A stretch of DNA of 21,120 nt. Source: Opitutaceae bacterium (GTDB taxonomy: Bacteria; Verrucomicrobiota; Verrucomicrobiia; Opitutales; Opitutaceae). Numbering within the stretch: position 1 is the first letter of the stretch; each line of letters begins with the position of its first letter. This document shows, in pieces, positions 13,697 through 21,120 of the stretch. The stretch lies in assembly GCA_005786775.1 (NCBI GenBank), contig SYDD01000257.1:1-21120 (forward strand). The letters run 5' to 3'. A model generated the notes under the pieces. That model was not told the DNA's origin and searched no databases. It saw nothing but the letters and a program-made list of their open reading frames with translations. Both the position numbers and the translations under genes were made by a program.

Positions 13697-14964
13697 ACCC
13701 GGGTTACGCCGCGGCTGCGGCCCGCCTATTCGCGCGTAAGGCCGAGGGACCCCGCTTCGGGATTGACCGGATGCGGCTCTTGGCTGCGGCGCTCGGGCAT
13801 CCGGAGCGGGCCGTCCCGTGCCTGCACGTTGCCGGGACCAACGGCAAGGGTTCGGTCGCTGCGATGCTCGATGCGATCCTGCGCGCGGCCGGCTGGCGCA
13901 CTGGGCTCTACACCTCGCCCCATCTCGTCCATCTCGGCGAGCGGGTGCAGGTCGATCGCCATCCCCTCTCGGAGGAAGAGATAGTTGCCTATGTCGCGGA
14001 ACTCGAGCCGATCGCCGCTCGTATCGGAGCCGCGGATCTGGGCGACGCCCCGTCCTTCTTTGAATTGATGACCGCGATGGCCTTCCTGCAGTTCTCGCGG
14101 AAGGCGTGTGATGTCTCCGTCATCGAGGTCGGCCTCGGCGGCCGGCTCGACGCGACGACAGTCGTGACTCCGGAGGTCGCTGTCATCACTTCCATCGCGA
14201 TGGACCACTGCGAGATCCTCGGGGACACGCTGGGCCAGATCGCGGCCGAGAAGGCTGGCATCATCAAACCGGGGCGTCCCCTCGTGGTCGGACGCGTGCC
14301 CGTGGAGGCGGAGACGGTTATCGCGCGCATCGCCGCGGAGCGCGGGGCGCCAGTGCGCTGGGTTCGCCAGGTTTACGGGAATGATCTCGCAGCCTACCCG
14401 CGATCGAGCCTTGAGGGAGATTACCAGCGCTGGAACGCTGCCACAGCTACCCTCGCCGCGGAGGTACTGGCCGCGCGTTGGCGTCTTTCTCCGGGAGTTA
14501 TCTCCGCGGGCCTCGCCGCGGTGGATTGGCCTGGCCGATGGCAACGGGTCCGGGCCGGCGGCCGGCTGGTGATCCTCGACTCCTCCCACAATCCGGAAGG
14601 CGCGGCGGTGCTAGCTTCCAATCTGTCGCGCTTGGTGGCGGAGACCGGCCGGCGCCCCGTGGTGATCACGGGCATCCTAGGGTCGGTCCGCGCCCGGCCG
14701 CTGCTCGCGGCGATCGCGGAGTACGCCGCCGAGATCGTGCTGGTCCCCCCCGACCAGCCGCGCGCCTGCTCCGTTGGGGAATTGCGGGAGCTCATCCCTT
14801 CCGCCTTTGCTGGCCCGGTGCACGCGGGCCGCGTCGAAACATTGTTTCCGGGAGCCGGAATCTGCGACGCGGGGCCGCCCGATGGGGTGGTGGTGGTAAC
14901 CGGCTCACTCTATTTGCTCGGGGAGGTGCTGACCCGCTTCGGGCCCCTGGACGGCAATCGATGA
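13693..14964 (+). CDS. folC: Folylpolyglutamate synthase / dihydrofolate synthase
   Basis: A Mur-ligase-fold ATP-dependent enzyme of 423 residues that adds glutamate to folates, and in many bacteria also to dihydropteroate. Visible motifs are the P-loop HVAGTNGKGS (45-54), GLYTSPHLV, the SFFELMTAMAF helix, VIEVGLGGRLDATTVV, the DHCEILGDTLGQIAAEKAGI block, and VILDSSHNPEGA in the C-terminal domain. Whether it has both activities cannot be told from these motifs. The GTG start overlaps the accD stop by four bases, which argues for coupling; accD-folC adjacency is common in bacteria. Start choice is supported by the family, whose N-terminus lies just before the YAAAAARLF helix. The next gene begins 44 bases later. 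Confidence 0.94.
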   Translation: MNPGYAAAAARLFARKAEGPRFGIDRMRLLAAALGHPERAVPCLHVAGTNGKGSVAAMLDAILRAAGWRTGLYTSPHLVHLGERVQVDRHPLSEEEIVAYVAELEPIAARIGAADLGDAPSFFELMTAMAFLQFSRKACDVSVIEVGLGGRLDATTVVTPEVAVITSIAMDHCEILGDTLGQIAAEKAGIIKPGRPLVVGRVPVEAETVIARIAAERGAPVRWVRQVYGNDLAAYPRSSLEGDYQRWNAATATLAAEVLAARWRLSPGVISAGLAAVDWPGRWQRVRAGGRLVILDSSHNPEGAAVLASNLSRLVAETGRRPVVITGILGSVRARPLLAAIAEYAAEIVLVPPDQPRACSVGELRELIPSAFAGPVHAGRVETLFPGAGICDAGPPDGVVVVTGSLYLLGEVLTRFGPLDGNR

Positions 14965-15008
14965 ATCCACGCTCGATTCGCTGCCCGCTCGGCGCATAAC
15001 CCTGCGAA

Positions 15009-16718
15009 ATGCGTCACCTGCAGCTGGTTCCCCTGTTGTTCCTTGTCTTGGCCGTCATGCGGCTGGCGGCGGCGATGCCGGTTCCCGTGGCATCTGTCGA
15101 GGGCCGCGGCGGGATGGTAGTGGCGGGGCATCCCGAGGCCGCGGAGGCGGGGCTAGTAGTGCTGCGTGCCGGGGGCAATGCGATCGATGCGGCGGTAGCC
15201 ACCTCCCTCGCCGTCGGCGTGGCTGAGCCCTACGGCTCTGGCCTCGGCGGTAAACTGATGTTCCTTTATCATGAGGCACGTTCCGGACGCACCTACGCGA
15301 TCGACGCGATGGATGCGGCAGGTTCGGTCAATGTGGCTGCCTACCTCAAGCGTCCAGCTACCGCTCGTGGTTACGGTTATGCTGAAGTCTGCGTGCCCGG
15401 CCTCGCCGCGGGCCTGTGGACCGCCCACCTACGCTGGGGACGCTTGTCTTGGGCCGCGACGATCGAACCCGCGATCCGGCTCGCCCGTACGGGCTTCGAA
15501 GTGCTCCCCAAGACCCGCGAGCAGTTCCAAGAGCAGGAGCGCAAGCTGCGCCGGGGCGATGCAGAAATCGCCCAGCTCTATCTGCCCGGGGGGCAGCTGC
15601 CCGCCGTCGGCACCCGCCTGCCGAACGTCGACCTCGCGCGGACGATGGAGCGGCTGGCGCGCGAGGGCCGCGACGGCTTTTATCGGGGGACCGTGGCCGA
15701 GGCGATAGTCCGCGCGGCGCAGGCGGGCGGCGGGTGGCTAACCGCCGCCGACCTGGGCGGTTATGAGGCCCGCGTCGTAGAGCCGCTATCCGTCAAGGTC
15801 CGTGGCTACACCCTTCACGCCGGCCCGCCTCCCACCAGCGGGGCCACGCTATTTTTGCCCATCTTGAAGGCTCTCGAGGCCGGTGGGCTCGCTCCGGCTC
15901 CGCTGCGGTCCGGCGAGAATATTGATCTGCTCGGCCGGCACTGGCGCGCCGCCCTGCCCAACGTGCTGCGCACGGTCGGCGACGTGCCTGCTTCTCGTCT
16001 CCAGGTCGAGCGCCTGCTCGCGCCGGATGCGATCGAGGACCTGCGTTCTCGCGCTCAGCCCTCTTCGGTCAAACCCGCCCGCAAGGTTGCCTCGGCCCCT
16101 CGGCGGAACGATGATTTCCCGTTCGCCGAAAGCGCCCACGCCGCGACTACCCATTTCCTAGTCGCGGATCGAGACGGCAACGTGGTCTGTGCGACCCAGT
16201 CCCAGAGCCTTCACTTTGGTGCCGGGGTGGTTCCGCCCGGCACCGGCGTGGTGATGAACAACTCGATGAGCAACTTTGCGACGACCGACGCGCGCAGTCC
16301 CAACTATGTCGCTCCGGGCCGCCGCTCACGCAGCACGATTGGGCCGACGATCGCGGTCCGGGATGGCCGCGCCGTGTTCGCGGTGGGATTGCCGGGCTCC
16401 GCCCGCATCCCGACCGGGCTCCTCCAAGTGCTGACGGACCATGTGCTCCTTGGGCGGTCGCTGGAGCAGGCGATCGGCGACACCCGTTTCCATTTTCAAT
16501 CCGCCGAAGGCGAGGGGCCGGACCAGGTCGAGACCGAGGCGTCTCTCCCGGATGCCGTCGCCGACCAGCTCCGTGCGCTAGGCTGGAAGGTCGTCCTCCG
16601 GGAGCCCGCCGGCACCGGGAAGTATTTTGGAGGCGTGAATGCAATCGAGGTCCGTCCGGACGGCACCCTGCGAGGTTTGGCGGACCCGCGGCGTACGAAT
16701 GCAGCCCGCGGGTTCTGA
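15009..16718 (+). CDS. Secreted gamma-glutamyltranspeptidase-like Ntn hydrolase with altered substrate pocket
   Basis: A 569-residue GGT-family pro-enzyme with a Sec signal peptide (about 1-22, MRHLQLVPLLFLVLAV). The family self-cleaves before a Thr that becomes the nucleophile; here TTHFLVADRDGNVV places it at T380. The opening AGHPEAAEAGLVVLRAGGNA and the late GRTIGPT-like block confirm membership. The gamma-glutamyl-binding residues differ. Aligned by motif to E. coli GGT, R114 is M101 (IDAMD replaces IDFRE), N411 is S400, Q430 is S419 and D433 is N422. The oxyanion G483-G484 is G-S in GLPGSARI. The middle segment (about 290-370) also lacks the usual R-x-x-x-GDP stretch. I infer another acyl substrate. 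It has no Shine-Dalgarno sequence and follows folC by 44 bases, perhaps in the same operon. Confidence 0.88.
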   Translation: MRHLQLVPLLFLVLAVMRLAAAMPVPVASVEGRGGMVVAGHPEAAEAGLVVLRAGGNAIDAAVATSLAVGVAEPYGSGLGGKLMFLYHEARSGRTYAIDAMDAAGSVNVAAYLKRPATARGYGYAEVCVPGLAAGLWTAHLRWGRLSWAATIEPAIRLARTGFEVLPKTREQFQEQERKLRRGDAEIAQLYLPGGQLPAVGTRLPNVDLARTMERLAREGRDGFYRGTVAEAIVRAAQAGGGWLTAADLGGYEARVVEPLSVKVRGYTLHAGPPPTSGATLFLPILKALEAGGLAPAPLRSGENIDLLGRHWRAALPNVLRTVGDVPASRLQVERLLAPDAIEDLRSRAQPSSVKPARKVASAPRRNDDFPFAESAHAATTHFLVADRDGNVVCATQSQSLHFGAGVVPPGTGVVMNNSMSNFATTDARSPNYVAPGRRSRSTIGPTIAVRDGRAVFAVGLPGSARIPTGLLQVLTDHVLLGRSLEQAIGDTRFHFQSAEGEGPDQVETEASLPDAVADQLRALGWKVVLREPAGTGKYFGGVNAIEVRPDGTLRGLADPRRTNAARGF

Positions 16719-16774
16719 GCGCGGACAAAAGCCTTGCCAAACTTGGGGTGACTCCCTGTGTTTGAACACTCTCC

Positions 16775-16969
16775 ATGCAAAAGACCAAGAAGTCCGTTGC
16801 CAAGCGGTTCAAACTCACCGCCCGCGGCAAACTCGTGCGCCGCACGCCTGGCTTCCGTCACTTGCTTGGCTCGAAGAGCACGAAGCAAAAGCGTCGTGCG
16901 ACCCGGGACAAGCTAGTGGCCGCAGGCCATGCCGAAGCGCTCAAGCGCGCCCTCCCGTTCGGTCTCTGA
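16775..16969 (+). CDS. rpmI: 50S ribosomal protein L35
   Basis: A 64-residue basic protein with the L35 pattern: KTKKSVAKRFKLTARGKLVRR at the start, the RHLLGSKSTKQKRR core, and an Ala/Leu-rich end. It binds the large ribosomal subunit. It starts with ATG, has no Shine-Dalgarno sequence in the pyrimidine-rich leader, and precedes rplT by 87 bases as in most bacteria. The usual upstream partner infC is absent; the ggt-like gene ends 56 bases before it. Confidence 0.97.
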   Translation: MQKTKKSVAKRFKLTARGKLVRRTPGFRHLLGSKSTKQKRRATRDKLVAAGHAEALKRALPFGL

Positions 16970-17056
16970 ACGGAACGCCACCCATCCCATCAACCGCTCC
17001 CGGGGGTGATAATCCCAGCCGACCTCCAGGCGCATAACTAAAAGGAATCCACCAAC

Positions 17057-17440
17057 ATGGCTCGTGCAACCAATGGTCCCGCGTCGCGCAAGCGACGCAA
17101 GAAAGTGCTCAAGTACGCCAAGGGCTACTTCGGCAACAAATCGAAGCTGTTCCGCTACGCTAAGGAAGCGGTCCAGCACGCTTGGCAATACGCCTACGCC
17201 GCCCGGCGCAAGAAGAAGGGCGACTTCCGCGGCCTCTGGATCGTCCGCCTCAACGCGGCGTGCCGCAACGCCGGCATCAGCTACAGCCGATTCATCGAGG
17301 GGCTGAAGGCCGCCAACATCGGCCTCGACCGCAAGGTCCTCAGCGACCTCGCGATCCGCGACGAAGTCGCCTTCAACGCCTTGGTCCGTCAGGCCCAGTC
17401 GGCGCTCAAGACCAAGGCTTCTGCGGCCAAGACCGCCTGA
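17057..17440 (+). CDS. rplT: 50S ribosomal protein L20
   Basis: A 127-residue L20, which binds 23S rRNA early in assembly and in several bacteria represses its own rpmI-rplT mRNA. The family start ATNGPASRKRRKKVLK, AKGYFGNKSKLFRYAKEAV, the RRKKKGDFRGLWIVRLNAA block and ISYSRFIEGLKAANIGLDRK are complete. AAAGGA ten bases before the ATG is a good ribosome-binding site. An L20-binding leader mimic could lie in the 87-base rpmI-rplT gap but I cannot identify one by eye. It is the last gene before a strong terminator. Confidence 0.97.
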   Translation: MARATNGPASRKRRKKVLKYAKGYFGNKSKLFRYAKEAVQHAWQYAYAARRKKKGDFRGLWIVRLNAACRNAGISYSRFIEGLKAANIGLDRKVLSDLAIRDEVAFNALVRQAQSALKTKASAAKTA

Positions 17441-17477
17441 GGCACCCAGGGGTCACCCCGGTCTCCCTCACCCGCTG

Positions 17478-17519
17478 AAGGACGGGTTCCGCGCCCGCGG
17501 AACCCGTCCTTTCTTTTTT
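17478..17519 (+). terminator. Strong rho-independent terminator after rplT
   Basis: A perfect 15-bp stem (left arm 17478-17492, GC-rich core GGACGGGTTCC; right arm 17497-17511) closes on a GCCC loop and is followed by a nine-base run containing eight T (17511-17519). It ends the L35-L20 transcript 38 bases past the rplT stop and separates it from pheS. It is the only textbook terminator in the window. Confidence 0.93.
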
Positions 17520-17582
17520 CGCCCCCGCCGCGCAGGCTTCCCTCCCTCTTTAGCTTTCGTCACGCTGTCACTCTCGAATCAA

Positions 17583-18626
17583 ATGCAAGCGCAACTCCAG
17601 GCCATCCTCGCGAAGGCCGCCGTCGAGCTCCCGGCCGTCCACCTTCGGCCCGACCTCGAGGCCGCCAAGGCCCGTTACGTAGGCCCAAATGGGGAATTAA
17701 CCGCCTTGATGAAGCAGATGGGCGCTGTGCCGAAAGAGGACCGCCCCGCGGTGGGCAAGCTCATCAACGAGGCCAAGGGGCGGCTCCAAGTCCTGTTGGA
17801 CGAGGCCCTCGCCCGCATCGCCGCTGCCGAGCTGTCGGCCCAATTGGGGCCCGCCATTGATGCCTCATTGCCGTCCCCCGACCCGGGCCCTGGCACCCGG
17901 CACCCGCTCACTCTCGTGCGCGAGGAGATGTGCCGTATCCTCCGCAAGGTCGGGTTCTCCGTCGCCGACGGCCCCGAGGTTGAGAGCGAGTACTATTGCT
18001 TCGACGCGCTCAATACCCCCCCGGACCATCCCGCCCGCGACGCAAAGGACACCTTCTACCTCCCCGCGGAAGCCCGGTTCGGGAACGTCAGCAAAAGGGA
18101 CCCCGCTGAGCGCTACCTCCTCCGCACGCACACCTCTTCCGTTCAGATCCGCACCATGCTGCGCGGAGAGCCGCCGATTCGTATCGTCTCCCCGGGGCGG
18201 GTGTACCGGCGGGATACGACCGACGCCACCCACAGCGCGAACTTTCATCAGCTCGAGTGCCTTTACGTGGACCGTAACGTAACGGTGCGGGACTTGAAAG
18301 CGCTGCTCGATCACATTTTCGCCGCCCTACTCGGCAAGAACACGCGCACCCGCTTCCGCCCGCACTACTTCGGCTACACGGAGCCGAGCTTCGAGGTTGA
18401 CCTTGCCGCCACGCACTTACCCCGGGTCAACAAGCCGTGGATTGAAATCGGTGGCTGTGGTATGGTAGACCCGGCGGTGTTTGCTGCCGTCGGTTATGAT
18501 CCGGATCGTTGGACGGGCTATGCATTCGGGATGGGCCTCGAGCGCCTCGCGATGCTCCTCTACGGTATCGATGACATCCGCTATTTCTACCAGAACGACG
18601 CCCGCTTCCTGCGGCAGTTCGCCTGA
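17583..18626 (+). CDS. pheS: Phenylalanyl-tRNA synthetase alpha subunit
   Basis: The catalytic class II subunit of the heterotetrameric enzyme that charges tRNA-Phe. The 347-residue chain has an N-terminal coiled-coil region (about 1-90), then TRHPLTLVREEM, GPEVESEYY, DALNTPPDHPARD, HTSSVQIR (183-190), motif 2 from IRIVSPGRVYRRD to HSANFHQLE (199-225), EIGGCGM, and motif 3 GMGLERLAMLLYGI. Two positions that are normally N and G (YYNFDALN, FHQxEG) are C139 and C226 here, both near the active site. The ATG at 17583 follows the terminator by about 60 bases, so pheS must have its own promoter in that short leader; no attenuator peptide, T-box or Shine-Dalgarno sequence is evident. Confidence 0.97.
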   Translation: MQAQLQAILAKAAVELPAVHLRPDLEAAKARYVGPNGELTALMKQMGAVPKEDRPAVGKLINEAKGRLQVLLDEALARIAAAELSAQLGPAIDASLPSPDPGPGTRHPLTLVREEMCRILRKVGFSVADGPEVESEYYCFDALNTPPDHPARDAKDTFYLPAEARFGNVSKRDPAERYLLRTHTSSVQIRTMLRGEPPIRIVSPGRVYRRDTTDATHSANFHQLECLYVDRNVTVRDLKALLDHIFAALLGKNTRTRFRPHYFGYTEPSFEVDLAATHLPRVNKPWIEIGGCGMVDPAVFAAVGYDPDRWTGYAFGMGLERLAMLLYGIDDIRYFYQNDARFLRQFA

Positions 18627-18647
18627 TCGCCTCTTTTCCTTTCTGGC

Positions 18648-21101
18648 ATGAAAGTCTCCCTTAACTGGCTGCGCGATTACGTCCCCCTCACTGCCTCCCC
18701 AGAGGAGATTGCGCGCGCCATCACGTTCCTCGGCTTCGAGGTCGAGGCCATCCACTCCACGGGCGCGCCGCGCTTGGACCACGTCGTGGTCGGCGAGATC
18801 CTCACGCGCGCGCGGCATCCGAACGCAGACAAGCTCTCTGTTTGTACGGTCGATGTTGGCCCGGCGGGCGGCGTGAAGACGATCGTCTGCGGCGCCGCCA
18901 ACTGTGACGCTGGTCACCGCGTACTCGTGGCCCTGCCCGGCGCGGTATTACCCGGCAACTTTGCCATCAAGGCATCCAAGATCCGCGGTCAAGCCTCCGA
19001 GGGTATGATGTGCTCCCCTGATGAGCTCGGAATGGCCGGAGACAGTGCTGGGCTGCTGCTCCTGCCGAATCGCCCCGCGCTAGGCGTGCCGATTCAAGAG
19101 GCGCTTTCCGGTGGCGACACCATTTTCGACCTCGAAATCACCCCGAACCGGCCGGACTGCCAGTGCCATCTCGGAATCGCTCGTGAACTCGCTGCCTGGT
19201 TCCGACTCCCGCTCTCGTACCCGCAGGAACGCTTCCGCGGCGATGTCTCGGCAGCGCCCCAGCGCCCGGATCTGCTCGCCGGCGTGGAGGTCCGCAGTCC
19301 AGAGGATTGCCCCTACTACTCGGCACACGTCATCACCGGCATCAAGATCGGCCCCAGTCCGGCATGGCTACAGGAGCGCCTGCGCGCCGTCGGCCTGCGT
19401 CCGATCAACAATGTGGTCGATGTCACCAACTACGTGATGCTCGAGACTGGGCAGCCACTCCACGCGTTTGACGCTCGTCGGCTGGAGGGTCGCCGGATCG
19501 TTGTCCGGGCTGCCACCGAAGGTGAGCGCTTGGTAACCCTCGATGGCAAGGAACGTGCCCTCGACGCCAGGACGCTGGTCATTGCGGATGCCGCTCGGGC
19601 GGTCGTGGTGGCTGGGGTGATGGGTGGCCAAGACTCCGGAGTTGCGGCCGACACCACCGATCTGGTCCTCGAGTGCGCTGTGTTCCGTCGCCAGGCGGTG
19701 CGCGCGGCGTGCCGCCGGCTTGGACTGTCAACGGATTCATCTTACCGATATGAACGCGGCGTGGATCCGCACGGCGCCCCGGAGGCCGCGTGGCGTGCTA
19801 TCGACCTAATTTTGGAAACCGCGGGCGGTGCGGTGGCGGGACCAGCCTTTCAGGTCGGGGGAGATGTTCCTTGGTCGCGCGAGATCGTGGTTACGCACGA
19901 CTACATCACCGAGCGCCTCGGGTTCGAGGTTCCGGCGGCTGAGATGCGCGCCGCCTTCGAGGCGCTGGAGCTTCGGGTGACTCGCGAGGAAGCGACCATT
20001 CAACCGGACCGCGGTCCCGCTTGGACCGTCGCCATTCCCAGCTGGCGAGACGACCTGGATCGCCCGATTGATCTAGTGGAGGAGGTTTTGCGGCTGCACG
20101 GCACCGAGCGGATTCCGCCGGCAACGGTCGTCGCGCCCGGGCTTGCCGCCGAGGATGATCCGGTGGTGCGGTTTAACCGCCAAGTGACCGAATATCTCGT
20201 CGGCCACGATTTCCACGAATGCGTTAACTACACTCTGCGTCCGGCCCGCGAGCTAGCCGCTTGGGCATCCGCCGCGGACCTGCCTCGACTGGCGCTCGCG
20301 AACCCATTTGTTGATGACCAGACCCATCTGCGAACATCCCTGATCGGCGGCCTGTTGGAGTCCCTCCGGCTAAATCAGGCTAGGGGTGTTCCGGTCGCGC
20401 GGCTGGCAGAAACCGGGCGAGTGTTCCTCGAGCGGGAAGGGCAGTTGGTAGAGTGTGTCGCCGCCGCGTTTGTGATCGCCGAGTCCTCCGGGGAACGGTC
20501 ATGGCTGCGGCGCGAGTCCCCCGATTTCTTCACCGCCCGGCACCACGCCGTCGCGCTTGCCGGGCTGGCGAACCTAAGGGTGGGGGAGTTGCTTCCCGCT
20601 GCGGCTCACGGATGGCAGACCGGCCACGCAGCGCTCGCCAGCGATGTGCGGCGTGGTTGGTGGATCGGGGCCGGGCTCGTGGATCTGTCGCTCACCCGCT
20701 CCCTCGGCGTCGAGGGCCGCGTCCAGGCCGGTTTCGTCGCGCTGTTGCCGGAACTCCTACCGGCGCGGACGGGTGTTCGCCGCTTCCAAGACTTCAGCCT
20801 GTTCCCGGCCGCGCTGCGCGACTTGGCGCTCATCGTCCCCGAGGCGACGGCGGCGGCAGAAGTGGCGGCCCGCGTCGAGCGCGCGGCCCGGCAGGCGGCG
20901 GGTGCGAGCTTCACGTTCGAGAGTGCCTGCGTGTTTGACGTTTACCGTGGCCCGGGTTTGCCCGCCGGCCACAAGAGCTTGGCCTTCAGCCTGGTTTTTC
21001 GCGGCAAGGATAGGACGCTCACCGATGACGATGTGAACACGGTATTCCAGAAGTTGCAGGAGGACACGCTGGTCGGCACCCAGTGGCAGGTCCGGCGCTA
21101 A
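18648..21101 (+). CDS. pheT: Phenylalanyl-tRNA synthetase beta subunit
   Basis: The 817-residue partner of PheS, which binds tRNA and edits misacylated Tyr-tRNA-Phe. Domains in order: an N-terminal strand KVSLNWLRDYV; a tRNA-binding OB fold (about 39-150, with HPNADKLSVCTVDVG and VCGAANC); FDLEITPNRPDC; the B3/B4 editing region with RPINNVVDVTNYVMLETGQPLH (start at about 250); VMGGQDSGV and GLSTDSSYRYERGVDP; B5 (about 400-470); a catalytic-like domain with EEVLRLHG and HECVNYTLRP; and a C-terminal FDX-ACB domain (about 712-816, FQDFSLFPAALRDLAL and LTDDDVNTVFQKL). Length and order are normal. The 21-base gap to pheS has a pyrimidine-rich leader and no Shine-Dalgarno sequence. Confidence 0.97.
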   Translation: MKVSLNWLRDYVPLTASPEEIARAITFLGFEVEAIHSTGAPRLDHVVVGEILTRARHPNADKLSVCTVDVGPAGGVKTIVCGAANCDAGHRVLVALPGAVLPGNFAIKASKIRGQASEGMMCSPDELGMAGDSAGLLLLPNRPALGVPIQEALSGGDTIFDLEITPNRPDCQCHLGIARELAAWFRLPLSYPQERFRGDVSAAPQRPDLLAGVEVRSPEDCPYYSAHVITGIKIGPSPAWLQERLRAVGLRPINNVVDVTNYVMLETGQPLHAFDARRLEGRRIVVRAATEGERLVTLDGKERALDARTLVIADAARAVVVAGVMGGQDSGVAADTTDLVLECAVFRRQAVRAACRRLGLSTDSSYRYERGVDPHGAPEAAWRAIDLILETAGGAVAGPAFQVGGDVPWSREIVVTHDYITERLGFEVPAAEMRAAFEALELRVTREEATIQPDRGPAWTVAIPSWRDDLDRPIDLVEEVLRLHGTERIPPATVVAPGLAAEDDPVVRFNRQVTEYLVGHDFHECVNYTLRPARELAAWASAADLPRLALANPFVDDQTHLRTSLIGGLLESLRLNQARGVPVARLAETGRVFLEREGQLVECVAAAFVIAESSGERSWLRRESPDFFTARHHAVALAGLANLRVGELLPAAAHGWQTGHAALASDVRRGWWIGAGLVDLSLTRSLGVEGRVQAGFVALLPELLPARTGVRRFQDFSLFPAALRDLALIVPEATAAAEVAARVERAARQAAGASFTFESACVFDVYRGPGLPAGHKSLAFSLVFRGKDRTLTDDDVNTVFQKLQEDTLVGTQWQVRR

Positions 21102-21105
21102 GTCG

Positions 21106-21120
21106 ATGAACCGCACCGAA
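21106..21120 (+). other. Possible start of the next gene at the right edge
   Basis: An ATG four bases after the pheT stop begins MNRTE and reads off the window. The spacing fits an operon-style neighbour, but five codons are too few to judge whether it is coding. Confidence 0.2.

Noticed and set aside
16734..16762. TTGCCA with TGTGTT as a promoter for rpmI
   Set aside because: The -10 matches the consensus at only half its positions; kept as unproven.
1..21120. Mobile elements, CRISPR, tRNA genes, integration sites or an undescribed multi-gene defence system
   Set aside because: No transposase, integrase, regularly spaced direct repeats, cloverleaf or defence-type domain was found; apart from the ApaG and ComF genes of unclear role, every gene has a housekeeping or hydrolase identity.

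Overview
The window is one stretch of GC-rich bacterial chromosome, made almost entirely of protein genes packed end to end. It has no mobile element, CRISPR array, tRNA or rRNA that I can see, and no gap above about 150 bases. The gene mix fits a Verrucomicrobiota bacterium of the Opitutus type: sigma-54 regulator, cytosolic NamZ-type muramidase, sialate O-acetylesterase, Tat-exported amidohydrolase, and a ruvX-truA-comF-accD-folC string. That assignment is inference from gene content and composition; no rRNA or other decisive marker is present.

Layout. 2-766: the C-terminal part of a sigma-54-dependent activator runs off the left edge. 782-2618, minus strand: apaG, then a beta-CASP metallo-beta-lactamase RNase. 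2712-5752, plus strand: purH, then an M20 metallopeptidase. 5757-6761, minus strand: a Tat-exported amidohydrolase. 6865-9642, plus strand: a secreted sialate O-acetylesterase, followed 6 bases later by a NamZ (DUF1343) exo-muramidase lacking a signal peptide. 9655-10821, minus strand: a MoeB/ThiF-type E1 enzyme fused to a rhodanese domain. 10899-16718, plus strand: ruvX, truA, comF, accD, folC and a gamma-glutamyltranspeptidase-like gene; the first five are overlapping or separated by at most 10 bases, so they look like one transcript. 16775-17440: rpmI-rplT (L35, L20) without infC, closed by a strong rho-independent terminator at 17478-17519. 17583-21101: pheS-pheT.

How the genes work together. 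Most are housekeeping: purine synthesis, folate polyglutamylation, fatty-acid initiation, tRNA modification and charging, ribosome assembly, and Holliday junction or rRNA processing. The middle block (4376-9642) is a degradative set of peptidase, amidohydrolase, acetylesterase and muramidase, which could serve cell-wall or glycan turnover.

The two most interesting signals lie inside otherwise ordinary genes. AccD has lost all four zinc-ligand cysteines of its N-terminal zinc ribbon while the surrounding fold is kept. The gamma-glutamyltranspeptidase homologue keeps its self-cleaving Thr but has replaced every residue I can align to the gamma-glutamyl-binding positions of the E. coli enzyme, including the Asp433-to-Asn change linked to cephalosporin-acylase activity. 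Also notable are a perfect 12-bp hairpin over the likely GTG start of the amidohydrolase, and the frequent absence of Shine-Dalgarno sequences, with pyrimidine-rich leaders instead.
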